DNA of 64,000 bases, taken from positions 113,552-177,551 of the forward strand of contig NZ_JAERLY010000003.1 of assembly GCF_018256155.1 (NCBI RefSeq), read 5' to 3'. Of the stretch, positions 52,632 to 60,130 are shown in pieces. Within the stretch, counting starts at the first letter, position 1; every line of letters begins with the position of its first letter. A model generated the notes under the pieces. That model did no database searches. It was not told where the DNA came from and was given only the letters and a program-made list of their open reading frames with translations. Source of the DNA: Gluconobacter sp. Dm-62 (GTDB lineage: Bacteria > Pseudomonadota > Alphaproteobacteria > Acetobacterales > Acetobacteraceae). The translations under genes were made by a program, and so were the position numbers.

Positions 52632-53252
52632 ATGGACGGCCAGACATACCCAGACTGCGCACCGGTTCCGGGCGCAGAAGCCCTGTTCACGCAGGCCCGG
52701 ACCCCGCGCAGCTTCTCGCCGCGCCCGGTCGGGGAGGATGTCCTGCGCCGTCTGTACGATCTGGTGAAGCTGGGGCCGACCTCCGGCAACTGCTCGCCGG
52801 GTCGCTTCGTTTTCCTGACAACGCAGGATGCCCGCGAGCGTATCCGCCCGGCCCTGTCGCCAGGAAACGTGGCCCGCGCCATGGCCGCTCCTGTTCTGGC
52901 GGTCGTTTGTCATGATCCGCTGTTTTTCGAAGCGCTGCCCCGTCTGAACCCGCAGGAGGGTCTGCGCGACTGGTTCGCAGCCGATGTGGGTCTGTCCGAC
53001 GAGACCGCGTTCCGCAACGGCACGCTGGAGGGGGGCTATCTCATCATGGCTGCCCGGATGCTGGGCCTGTCTGCCATGCCGATGTCCGGCTTCGACAGTT
53101 ATATGGTCGAGGACACGCTGCTGAACGCCACCGGCTGGCGCGTAAACTTTCTTGTCGGGCTCGGTTATCCGGCGGAAAACGAACCCGCGCCAGATCATGC
53201 TGAACCCCGCGCCGCGCGTCTGGACTTTGGCGAGGCGTGTCTGTGTCTGTAA
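52632..53252 (+). CDS. Nitroreductase-family protein, malonic semialdehyde reductase RutE-like
   Basis: A 206-residue FMN-dependent nitroreductase-fold protein. The first helix with ALFTQARTPRSFSPRPVGED and the flavin motif KLGPTSGNCSPGRFVFL match RutE/HadB-type enzymes, as does the C-terminal VNFLVGLGYP. RutE reduces malonic semialdehyde to 3-hydroxypropionate in pyrimidine breakdown, but no rut genes are adjacent, so the substrate here is open. It starts three bases after the nifU-like stop and its end overlaps tsaB. Confidence 0.82.
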   Translation: MDGQTYPDCAPVPGAEALFTQARTPRSFSPRPVGEDVLRRLYDLVKLGPTSGNCSPGRFVFLTTQDARERIRPALSPGNVARAMAAPVLAVVCHDPLFFEALPRLNPQEGLRDWFAADVGLSDETAFRNGTLEGGYLIMAARMLGLSAMPMSGFDSYMVEDTLLNATGWRVNFLVGLGYPAENEPAPDHAEPRAARLDFGEACLCL

Positions 53253-53884
53253 AGGCAAGTCCTGTCAGGACAGTGGTCTTCAACGGGGCAGGGGCGGGAG
53301 CCGGCCTGACCAGCCTCGTGGCGCTGATCGAAGACGGGCATGTTGTTGCTGAAAAGCTCATGGCCGGTCGCGGCGCTTCAGAGCATTTTGCGCCTGCCAT
53401 CCGCGATCTTCTGACGCAGAACGGCTGGACCACGTCGCCTGATCGTGTCGTCGCCGTGGTCGGGCCGGGATCGTTCACCGGCCTGCGTTCTTCCCTGTCA
53501 CTCGCGGCAGGACTGGCGGCAGGCTGGAACTGCCCGACAATCGGCGTCACGCTGGGGGCGGCCATCCGCGCCACGCTCGGCCGCCCGGATGCCGTCTGTG
53601 TCAGCATCGCCCGTCGCGGACGCGTCTTCGTGGACCCACCACAAGGCCCCGTCGTCGCCAGCCAGACCGTAGACCTCGATCCAGCGGACTGGGCCTGTGT
53701 GAGCGGGGATGCCGTCGGCGAAAAGACCGACTGGCCCTGTCCCGTCCTGCCCTGCGAGGCTTCTTATGCCCTGGGTATCGTGCAGGCCGCGGAAAGCGCG
53801 CAGCCCGGGCCGCTCATGCCTCTTTATGTCGATCCGCCAGAAGCGAAGCCCCCCGCAGCGGGTCTGAGGCCTGCGCCACTGTGA
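53237..53884 (+). CDS. tsaB: tRNA threonylcarbamoyladenosine biosynthesis protein TsaB
   Basis: A 215-residue ASKHA-fold protein that binds TsaD in the t6A37 tRNA-modification complex. VVAVVGPGSFTGLRSSLSLA is the family hallmark; the first strand (VRTVVFNGAGAGAGL) carries a degenerate nucleotide loop, normal for TsaB. Start is GTG 53237 or GTG 53243, the latter with GAGG at seven bases; both overlap the RutE-like gene. Its stop overlaps the rimI start (GTGA). tsaD and tsaE are not in the window. Confidence 0.88.
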   Translation: MSVSVKASPVRTVVFNGAGAGAGLTSLVALIEDGHVVAEKLMAGRGASEHFAPAIRDLLTQNGWTTSPDRVVAVVGPGSFTGLRSSLSLAAGLAAGWNCPTIGVTLGAAIRATLGRPDAVCVSIARRGRVFVDPPQGPVVASQTVDLDPADWACVSGDAVGEKTDWPCPVLPCEASYALGIVQAAESAQPGPLMPLYVDPPEAKPPAAGLRPAPL

Positions 53885-54324
53885 GCAGTCCTGAAAAGGA
53901 TTTCCAGTTACAGGCAATGGGTCCCGAATGTGCATCTCTTCTCGCGGCGTTGCATGAAGTCACGTTTCGCGGCGGTGAAGTCTGGGATGCAACTTCCTTT
54001 AAGTCTTTGCTTTCAGTGACGGGAACAGAGGCAACTATTGCGCTGGTAGACAACTGCCCTGCCGGTTTCATTCTTTCCCGCACCGTTCTCGATGAGACGG
54101 AAATCCTGACTCTGGCCGTTCATCCGGATTTCTGCCGCAGAGGTATCGGACAGTCTCTGGTGCAAAACGTTCTGCGCAAAGGGAAAGTATTTCTGGAAGT
54201 CGCAGTCTGTAACAATCCGGCGATTGCGCTTTACAGGAAGTGCGGTTTTGTAAAAGCGGGCATCCGCCGCCGTTATTACAGGGATGGAAGTGACGCCCAA
54301 GTGCTTGTTTCTAGCGATGTTTAA
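53881..54324 (+). CDS. rimI: Ribosomal protein S18 alanine N-acetyltransferase RimI (GNAT family)
   Basis: A 147-residue GNAT acetyltransferase using acetyl-CoA. The acetyl-CoA loop is LTLAVHPDFCRRGIGQSLVQ (R-R-G-I-G) and the C-terminal motif NNPAIALYRKCGFVKAGIRR followed by RYY is RimI-like. The tsaB-rimI pairing is widespread and supports the call. Start GTG 53881 overlaps the tsaB stop. Its end overlaps a convergent tusA-like gene by 14 bases. Base composition becomes more AT-rich toward the 3' end. Confidence 0.88.
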   Translation: MSSPEKDFQLQAMGPECASLLAALHEVTFRGGEVWDATSFKSLLSVTGTEATIALVDNCPAGFILSRTVLDETEILTLAVHPDFCRRGIGQSLVQNVLRKGKVFLEVAVCNNPAIALYRKCGFVKAGIRRRYYRDGSDAQVLVSSDV

Positions 54325-54559
54325 CGTTCAGGCAGTAAAGATCCGCCTCTTCAGCAACAGGTGAATCCGCCAGAATTGTATGCCCTAGTGCCTGCACGGA
54401 GGCCCGGACGTTCTTCCGTGTTTCTGTTCCACGCAGCCTCACTTCAAGTCTCTGCCCCGAAGTCATGGCATCGAGTTTGGCGCGCACATATACTGTCGTC
54501 ATGGGGCATTTTTTTTCAGTTATATCTATGAAAAATGTTTCATTTTCTGTCACGCACAT
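54311..54559 (-). CDS. TusA-family sulfur-carrier-like protein
   Basis: An 82-residue protein of the TusA/SirA/YeeD family. DITEKKCPMTTVYVRAKLDA holds the CPM motif whose cysteine carries the persulfide, followed by the typical LxxLxxGQxLEV strand (MTSGQRLEVRL). Known relatives deliver sulfur to tRNA thiolation or molybdopterin. The start ATG 54559 has only a weak purine-rich site. It is convergent with rimI and divergent from mucR, in a noticeably AT-rich 150-base stretch. Which pathway it serves cannot be told. Confidence 0.75.
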   Translation of the reverse strand: MCVTENETFFIDITEKKCPMTTVYVRAKLDAMTSGQRLEVRLRGTETRKNVRASVQALGHTILADSPVAEEADLYCLNVKHR

Positions 54560-54640
54560 GTTTCTTTCTTTTTATGCTTGAACGCAGCAATTTATGACTG
54601 CTACATGCTCACTCGCTCAAGGATGAAGGACTTAACTACA

Positions 54641-55048
54641 ATGTCGCAAGAGACAAATGCTCCCGAACTGCATCAGCTGACCGCGCAGATCGTTACTGCT
54701 TACGTATCGAACAACGATATTCCGGCTGACGCTCTTCCCGCCCTGATCCGGTCCGTTCATGAATCTCTTGCAACGGTGAACGTTCCGGAAGAGGCGCCTG
54801 TTGAAAAGCCGGTTCCGGCCGTTTCACCTCGCAAGTCGGTTTTCCCGGACTACATCATCTGCCTGGAAGACGGAAAGAAGCTGAAGCTGCTCCGCCGTCA
54901 CCTCAAGACCGCATACAACATGACGCCGCAGGAATACCGCGAGCGCTGGGGCCTGCCGCCGGAATACCCGATGGTTGCTCCCAACTATGCGAACCACCGT
55001 TCGTCTCTCGCCCGCAAGATCGGCCTCGGCCGTCGTCGCGAAGACTGA
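54641..55048 (+). CDS. mucR: MucR/Ros-family zinc-finger transcriptional regulator
   Basis: A 135-residue global regulator of the alphaproteobacterial MucR/Ros family. The N-terminal oligomerisation part (LTAQIVTAYVSNNDIPADAL) is followed by the degenerate zinc finger DYIICLEDGKKLKLLRRHLK, then YNMTPQEYRERWGLPPEYPM and ANHRSSLARKIGLG. MucR proteins bind AT-rich DNA and control exopolysaccharide, motility and cell-cycle genes. ATG 54641 has AAGGA ten bases upstream; earlier in-frame ATGs lack spacing. The AT-rich region in front of the gene would fit autoregulation. Confidence 0.93.
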   Translation: MSQETNAPELHQLTAQIVTAYVSNNDIPADALPALIRSVHESLATVNVPEEAPVEKPVPAVSPRKSVFPDYIICLEDGKKLKLLRRHLKTAYNMTPQEYRERWGLPPEYPMVAPNYANHRSSLARKIGLGRRRED

Positions 55049-55152
55049 GAGCCTCTTTTTTCTGCCGCCGGTTTCTTCATCCCGGCGGCAGGGAAAGCCT
55101 GACAGGCTCCACAAAGTGGACAACACGCCTGTTTTTCGGCTAGGCCGCAGAT

Positions 55153-55686
55153 ATGGTCGCAGATACGAAAACCGCTGAGAGACGCGCCAGCCCAGGGAAT
55201 CGGAAGGCCCCTTCTTCCCCTGTGCCGGATGATTCGCACATTGCCCGCCTCTGTGTGGAAAGCGGTCTGAAAATGACCGGCCAGAGACGTGTGATTGCCC
55301 ACGTCCTGTCCGTTGCCGACGATCACCCCGACGTCGAAGAACTCTATCGCCGCGCATCCGAGATCGACAGCCGCATTTCCGTTGCGACAGTCTACCGGAC
55401 TGTTCGTCTGCTGGAAGAAAAAGGCATTCTCGAGCGCCGCGATTTTGGTGGCGGCCGGGCACGTTACGAAGCCAGTGACAGCGGCAATCACTACCACCTG
55501 ATTGATGTGGACAGTGGTCGCGTCATCGAGTTCGAGGACGAGGAACCGGTGCGTCTTCTGGCCCAGCTGGCCGAGCGTCTGGGTTTCGATCTTGTCTCCC
55601 ACCGTATCGAGCTGTTCGGCCGTCGGGCCGAGCCTGATGACAGGAAGAAATCTCCTTCAGAAAACAGGAACAAGAGCGGATCATGA
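55153..55686 (+). CDS. fur: Fur-family ferric uptake regulator
   Basis: A 177-residue metal-dependent repressor. The winged helix includes LKMTGQRRVIAHVLSVADDH and SVATVYRTVRLLEEKGIL; the sensing domain has NHYHLIDVDSGRVIEFEDEE. The C-terminal CxxC zinc pairs of E. coli Fur are absent, as in alphaproteobacterial Fur/Mur proteins, so iron or manganese response is possible. It has about 28 extra N-terminal residues and a basic tail. Its stop overlaps the olsB start (ATGA). Distinct from the zur gene at 15.4 kb. Confidence 0.9.
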   Translation: MVADTKTAERRASPGNRKAPSSPVPDDSHIARLCVESGLKMTGQRRVIAHVLSVADDHPDVEELYRRASEIDSRISVATVYRTVRLLEEKGILERRDFGGGRARYEASDSGNHYHLIDVDSGRVIEFEDEEPVRLLAQLAERLGFDLVSHRIELFGRRAEPDDRKKSPSENRNKSGS

Positions 55687-56627
55687 CCACCAAACCGGCT
55701 GGCACGCCCCTTTCCGCTCCGGCAGACGACACAGTCGCTCCAGTCTTGGCTCCGGCCTCGCATACATTGACCAGTAGCGAAGAAACCCTGCGACAGATGG
55801 AGACGCTCTCCACCCTGGCGCTGAATCGCGATGGTGGTTTTCAGGAGCTGCGGGGCGGTACACTGGGTGTGCGGATTGCCGAGACGGCCGAAGAACGCGA
55901 CGCCGCGCAGGCCCTGCGCTACCGCGTCTTCTTCGAAGAACTCGGTGCCCATCCCGATGAGCGCGCCTTCCGCACCAAGCGTGACGTAGATGAATTCGAC
56001 GAAGCCGCCGATCACCTTCTGGTCATCGACCACTCCAAGGGCCCCGGCGCCGCTGGTGTTGTCGGCACTTACCGTCTCCTGCGTTCCGACGCCGCCGAGA
56101 AGGTTGGCCGTTTCTACACGGCTTCCGAATACGACATCTCGGTTCTGACGGAATTTCCCGGCCGTCTGCTCGAAGTCGGTCGGTCCTGTGTGGCCAAGGA
56201 ATATCGCGGCCGCTCCGCAATGCAGCTGCTGTGGCGCGGTATTGCGTCCTACATCTTCCTGCACCGCATCGACGTGCTGTTCGGCTGCGGCAGCCTGCCG
56301 GGCACAGACCCGGACGCTCTGGCCGACCAGCTCACCTACATGCATCACAACCATCTGGCGCCTCCGGCCCTACGCATCCGCGCGCTTCCGGACCGTTATG
56401 TGGAAATGCAGCGGACTGACCCGCATGTGCTGGATCATCGCGCCTGCCTCAACAAGCTGCCCCCGCTGATCAAGGGCTATCTGCGTCTCGGTGGCTATGT
56501 GGGTGACGGTGCCGTGGTGGACGAACAGTTCAATACTACGGATGTCGCTGTTCTGGTGAAAAGCGAACTTCTGGCGGACAAGTATTACCGCCATTATGAA
56601 CGCCGCCTGCGCGACGCCCTCGACTGA
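55683..56627 (+). CDS. olsB: Ornithine acyl-ACP N-acyltransferase OlsB-like
   Basis: A 314-residue GNAT-like acyltransferase making lyso-ornithine lipid from ornithine and 3-hydroxyacyl-ACP. It matches OlsB/hemolysin-like acyltransferases: ALRYRVFFEELGAHPDE, DVDEFDEAADHLLVID, VVGTYRLLR, LEVGRSCVAKEYRGRSAMQL and LIKGYLRLGGYVGDGAVVD. The first 45 residues are Ala/Thr/Pro-rich and unconserved. olsA, which would add the second acyl chain, is not next to it. It is translationally coupled to fur and followed by a terminator, then lnt; the grouping suggests envelope lipid work. Ornithine lipids are known in acetic acid bacteria. Confidence 0.88.
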   Translation: MTTKPAGTPLSAPADDTVAPVLAPASHTLTSSEETLRQMETLSTLALNRDGGFQELRGGTLGVRIAETAEERDAAQALRYRVFFEELGAHPDERAFRTKRDVDEFDEAADHLLVIDHSKGPGAAGVVGTYRLLRSDAAEKVGRFYTASEYDISVLTEFPGRLLEVGRSCVAKEYRGRSAMQLLWRGIASYIFLHRIDVLFGCGSLPGTDPDALADQLTYMHHNHLAPPALRIRALPDRYVEMQRTDPHVLDHRACLNKLPPLIKGYLRLGGYVGDGAVVDEQFNTTDVAVLVKSELLADKYYRHYERRLRDALD

Positions 56628-56636
56628 GCCTTCCCG

Positions 56637-56666
56637 CAGCCGGATCCTTTCGATCCGGCTGTTTTT
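56637..56666 (+). terminator. Rho-independent terminator after olsB
   Basis: A 10-bp perfect stem (CAGCCGGATC at 56637-56646, GATCCGGCTG at 56652-56661), a 5-base loop and TTTTT at 56662-56666. Confidence 0.9.
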
Positions 56667-56702
56667 CTGTTTCAGCCCTTTCGTCAGCCGGACGGTCCTT
56701 TC

Positions 56703-58226
56703 ATGATTTCGACGCTCCCTGTCCGCGGCTGGCGCCTTGCTGGACTGATGCTGCTCGCCGGAGCGCTGGCAGCTCTCTCTCTGCCGCCCGTCAATTTCCT
56801 GTTCCTGCTGCCCGTGGGTCTGATGATCCTCTACCGCGTGGCAGAAGATGCGCGCACATGGAAACAGGCGGCCTGGTGCGGCTTCCTGTTCGGTATGGGC
56901 TTTCATACGGTCGGGCTCTACTGGCTGACCAACGCAATCCTTACCCGCGTCCATGAATTCTGGTGGGTCGTGCCCTTCGCATCCCCCGGCGTGGCGCTTT
57001 TGATCGCCCCGTTCATCTGCGTCCCGGCGATGCTGTGTCGCGTGGTGCGTCCCGGCTGGCGGCGCGTGCTGATGTTCGCGGGAAGCTGGACTGTCATGGA
57101 CATGGGGCGCGTCTTCATGTTCTCGGGCTTTCCGTGGAACCCGCTGGGAAGTGACCTCGAATTTCCGGGGCTCGCCGGCGATATTATGATCCAGCCGGCT
57201 GCCGGTCTGGGTGTGGATGGCCTGTCGCTTGCTCTTGTTTTGGGCTCACTCACCCTGTTTCGCGGCAGATGCGCGGCGCTGGCCGTGCTGGCCGTGTCGG
57301 TTCTCTGGATCGGCTTCGGCACATGGCGCCTGTCGTCTGCAGCGCCCCTGAACATCACCAATCCCCGCGCCGTTCTGGTGCAGGGCAACGTGCCCGAAGC
57401 CGAAGTCATCAGCCATGCGGACGCCGTCGGCAATTTCCGCCGCTATCTGAGCCTGACCGCGCAGGGCGCTCAGAAGGCCTTCGCGCAGGGTGGCCGTCCG
57501 CCCGTGGTGATCTGGCCGGAATCCGGCTTCCCCGGCCTGCTGGACGAAGATACGCTTGCCCGGCAGATGATCGCCCGCGCGGCCGAGGGCGCTCCGGCGC
57601 TGGTCGGCTCGGATCGTGAATCCGGCAAGGACTGGTTCAACAGCCTGATCGCCGTTGCCCCCGATGGCAGCATTGCCGCGATCTATGACAAGAGCCGTCT
57701 GGTCCCGTTCGGCGAATATCAGCCCTGGATCCTGCCGTTCAACGTGCTTCCCGGCGTCCTGACGCCAGGGCCGGGCCTGAAGACATGGGATCTGCCGGGA
57801 CTGGGCCGCGTGGGTCCGATGGTCTGTTACGAGATCATTTTCTCAGGCTCCGTCACGGCTCGCAATGACCGTCCGGACTGGCTCGTTACGATCTCGAATG
57901 ACGCCTGGTATGGCAACAGCGCCGGCCCCCGCCAGCATCTGGCGACCGGACGGATGCGTGCGGTGGAAGAAGGGCTGCCGGTCGTTTTCGCCAATAATAC
58001 CGGGATTTCCGCCATCTATGATGCAACCGGGCACGAAACTGCCCGTCTGGGCTGGGGGAGGGCCGACGTGCTGGTCAGTGACATCCCGTCGCCGCTTCCC
58101 CCGACCTTTTTTTCCCGCTTCGGCCGCGCCACGCCACTTGCGCTTTCGATCCTGTGCATGGTTCTGGCGCTCGTTCCCACGGAACGAAAGAAGCGAGACT
58201 GGGACCTTGGGGTGTATAAAGGTTAA
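56703..58226 (+). CDS. lnt: Apolipoprotein N-acyltransferase
   Basis: A 507-residue inner-membrane enzyme adding the third acyl chain to lipoproteins. Several N-terminal helices precede a nitrilase domain with catalytic glutamate in VVIWPESGFPG, lysine in IYDKSRLVPFGEYQPW and cysteine in VGPMVCYEIIF; WLVTISNDAWYGNSAGPRQH follows, and a final helix (about 472-492) closes the protein. It would act on the NodT-type and small lipoproteins seen elsewhere in the window. It follows the olsB terminator and precedes an XRE regulator. Confidence 0.95.
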   Translation: MISTLPVRGWRLAGLMLLAGALAALSLPPVNFLFLLPVGLMILYRVAEDARTWKQAAWCGFLFGMGFHTVGLYWLTNAILTRVHEFWWVVPFASPGVALLIAPFICVPAMLCRVVRPGWRRVLMFAGSWTVMDMGRVFMFSGFPWNPLGSDLEFPGLAGDIMIQPAAGLGVDGLSLALVLGSLTLFRGRCAALAVLAVSVLWIGFGTWRLSSAAPLNITNPRAVLVQGNVPEAEVISHADAVGNFRRYLSLTAQGAQKAFAQGGRPPVVIWPESGFPGLLDEDTLARQMIARAAEGAPALVGSDRESGKDWFNSLIAVAPDGSIAAIYDKSRLVPFGEYQPWILPFNVLPGVLTPGPGLKTWDLPGLGRVGPMVCYEIIFSGSVTARNDRPDWLVTISNDAWYGNSAGPRQHLATGRMRAVEEGLPVVFANNTGISAIYDATGHETARLGWGRADVLVSDIPSPLPPTFFSRFGRATPLALSILCMVLALVPTERKKRDWDLGVYKG

Positions 58227-58258
58227 CATTGACAATCTAGGGTTGTTTTATTAACCAT
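58221..58258 (+). promoter_or_regulatory. Inverted TTAACC half-sites before the XRE regulator
   Basis: GGTTAA (58221-58226, overlapping the lnt stop) and TTAACCAT (58251-58258) form an inverted pair flanking a TTGACA hexamer (58229-58234). TTAACCAT equals the half-site described for the cell-cycle regulator CtrA. The region probably holds the promoter of the XRE gene; CtrA control is only a suggestion. Confidence 0.4.
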
Positions 58259-58264
58259 TTTTAG

Positions 58265-58879
58265 GTGTCAGAAAAAGAAGCCCCACAGGATCGCGCTCGT
58301 CCCGAATCCCGCAGTTCTGCTGCGGCGGGGCCTGTGGATGTCCATGTCGGCAACCGCATCCGGTTGCGCCGGACACTTATGGGGCTCTCGCAGGAAAAAC
58401 TGGGCGAGGCTCTGGGACTGACCTTCCAGCAGATCCAGAAATACGAGCGCGGCGCCAACCGCGTGGGCGCCAGCCGCCTGTACGATCTGGCGCAGGTGCT
58501 GGATGTGCCGATCGGCTTTTTCTTCGATGACATGCACGAGCCGCAGGCGAGCCGCCCGTCCGCGCAATCCTGCACGCTCCGGCCGGTTTCTGCTCCCGCG
58601 TCAGCTTTCAATCCGGCCTTCGGCCAGCCGCAGCCCACTCAGGCGCCCGTCATGGGGTTCGCCGAGACGCAGTCGGCGTTCGGTGCCGCACCGCCCCGTA
58701 CCCCTGCCGCGCCACCGCCGCGTCTGTTCGATTTGCCTGTAGATGAGGCCGCCCTGTTCAGCCGCCGTGAGACGGTTGATCTGGTGCGTTCCTATTACCG
58801 CATCCCGGACCCCGCGGTTCGCAAGCGGATGCTGGATCTGATCCGCTCCCTCGGCCCGCTGGACACAAAGGCAGACTGA
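58265..58879 (+). CDS. XRE-family helix-turn-helix regulator
   Basis: A 204-residue regulator with a Cro/CI helix-turn-helix at about 24-85 (HVGNRIRLRRTLMGLSQEKL, GEALGLTFQQIQKYERGANR, ASRLYDLAQVLDVPIGFFFD). A proline/alanine-rich linker leads to a C-terminal helical motif DLVRSYYRIPDPAVRKRMLD, shared by many alphaproteobacterial XRE proteins found near lnt. Start GTG 58265 has no ribosome-binding site and lies close to the predicted promoter, so a leaderless message is possible; GTG 58331 is an alternative at the domain edge. Targets are unknown. Confidence 0.85.
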   Translation: MSEKEAPQDRARPESRSSAAAGPVDVHVGNRIRLRRTLMGLSQEKLGEALGLTFQQIQKYERGANRVGASRLYDLAQVLDVPIGFFFDDMHEPQASRPSAQSCTLRPVSAPASAFNPAFGQPQPTQAPVMGFAETQSAFGAAPPRTPAAPPPRLFDLPVDEAALFSRRETVDLVRSYYRIPDPAVRKRMLDLIRSLGPLDTKAD

Positions 58880-58882
58880 GCC

Positions 58883-59569
58883 TTATTCCCGGCGCAGAAT
58901 ACTGTCGTTCACGAAAGAAGCCAGCTTTCCGGCCTTGAAGTCCGCCCGCAGACGGTCCTCGTCATACTCGTCCCGCACCCAGTCCATGAACGGCAGACGT
59001 CCTTCCGCTTCTTTTTGGTAGCGCAGGAAAAACGCGTCGAGGATGCCGGTGCGCGAGCGGTTGAAATGCCCGAAGCGCCAGTGCAACTGCCCCAGCGCGT
59101 CCTGCGCCGTGCCGCCTTCAAACATCAGCACCAGCCCCGAAGCCAGCCCCGCACGATCCGCGCCGGACTTGCAGTGCATGAGCATGGGGAAGGCGAGCGT
59201 CTGGTACATGTCGTAAAAGCGCAGGATACGGTCGCGATGCGGCGCCCCCCGGCTCTCAAAGGCCATGTCCAGATGGGCCAGCCCCAGTTTTGCACTGGCG
59301 CCACGGGACAGCGCATCGGAGCCGCATTTGCGGTGCCCGCGCAGGTTCACCAAAGTCTTCAGGTGCAGGCGCCGCTTCAGGCTCCGCAGCCGCGAGGGTG
59401 TGGGATGGTTGCAACGCCAGACTTTGCCCGGCACGACGGGTGCGAGATTGGTCCAGCCCAGCCGGAAGATGGAGTGGTCCACGAACAGACTGTCCCACCA
59501 GACGCGACGACGCGCGGCGGGGGATGTGATCCGGCCTTCGAACATGGAGAATGCATCCTTGCTGGACAT
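58883..59569 (-). CDS. Dual-specificity/tyrosine phosphatase-like protein
   Basis: A 228-residue protein with the cysteine-phosphatase loop HCKSGADRAGL (Cys133, Arg139) after FPMLMHCKSG, and a general-acid-type region near RGHRKCGSD. This places it with the bacterial DSP/SIW14-like phosphatases, which remove phosphate from tyrosine, lipid or inositol substrates. The N-terminus (FEGRITSPAARRRVWWDSLF) is typical of alphaproteobacterial homologues. ATG 59569 is preferred to TTG 59620, although neither has a good ribosome-binding site. It is convergent with the XRE gene (three-base gap) and divergent from the small lipoprotein gene. Confidence 0.8.
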   Translation of the reverse strand: MSSKDAFSMFEGRITSPAARRRVWWDSLFVDHSIFRLGWTNLAPVVPGKVWRCNHPTPSRLRSLKRRLHLKTLVNLRGHRKCGSDALSRGASAKLGLAHLDMAFESRGAPHRDRILRFYDMYQTLAFPMLMHCKSGADRAGLASGLVLMFEGGTAQDALGQLHWRFGHFNRSRTGILDAFFLRYQKEAEGRLPFMDWVRDEYDEDRLRADFKAGKLASFVNDSILRRE

Positions 59570-59660
59570 GCCGCGGGAGAGAAGGGCGGCGGTGAGAACG
59601 CGCTGTGTCCCATCCCGCAAAGGGATGCGTCAACCGCTGAAAAGTGCTATATTGCGTCTC

Positions 59661-60029
59661 ATGCGCTTCGTTTCCCCTTTCCTCATGCTGTCGTTTCTCG
59701 CCATGACGGGATGTGGCTCCATGTTCAGCGGTCCTTCGCCGGACATGGCCGCTCTGCCACCGCCGGGTGCGGCCCCCGGTCACGGTTCGCACGCCCATGG
59801 CAGTACCCATCACCGTCAGGGCAGCGGCGTGTCTTACGCCGATGACGCACCTGTGATGGCCATGCCGCCTGGGGCGGATAGTTCTTCGCCGTCCTCGCAT
59901 GAATCCGCAGGCGGCTCTTCTCCCGGAACCATGTCCTTCGGCGGACAGGGAGGCAGTGTGGACATCGCACCTCATCCCGCAACGCCTGATACTGAAGTCT
60001 CTTACGGGCAGAACAATACGCCTAACTGA
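59661..60029 (+). CDS. Small histidine-rich lipoprotein
   Basis: A 122-residue protein with a lipoprotein signal (MRFVSPFLMLSFLAMTGCGS, acylated Cys18). The mature part is low-complexity: proline/alanine, then GHGSHAHGSTHHRQGSG with six histidines in a short span, followed by Ser/Gly/Pro-rich sequence. It could bind metal weakly, but there is no recognised domain. The message may begin close to the ATG, which lacks an obvious ribosome-binding site. I do not recognise a family. Confidence 0.6.
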   Translation: MRFVSPFLMLSFLAMTGCGSMFSGPSPDMAALPPPGAAPGHGSHAHGSTHHRQGSGVSYADDAPVMAMPPGADSSSPSSHESAGGSSPGTMSFGGQGGSVDIAPHPATPDTEVSYGQNNTPN

Positions 60030-60130
60030 CCTCCGGTCCGCTGGTCTGTCTTCATGATTGCGTAACTCTTGGTGTGGTAGGGGCTTTGCCTTGAACATTG
60101 CGCCAAATCCACGCTCTGGAGACCCCGACT

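Noticed and set aside
55062..55091. 10-bp GC-rich hairpin between mucR and fur
   Set aside because: The T-run precedes rather than follows the stem on the + strand and gives A residues on the reverse strand, so it is not a standard terminator in either direction.
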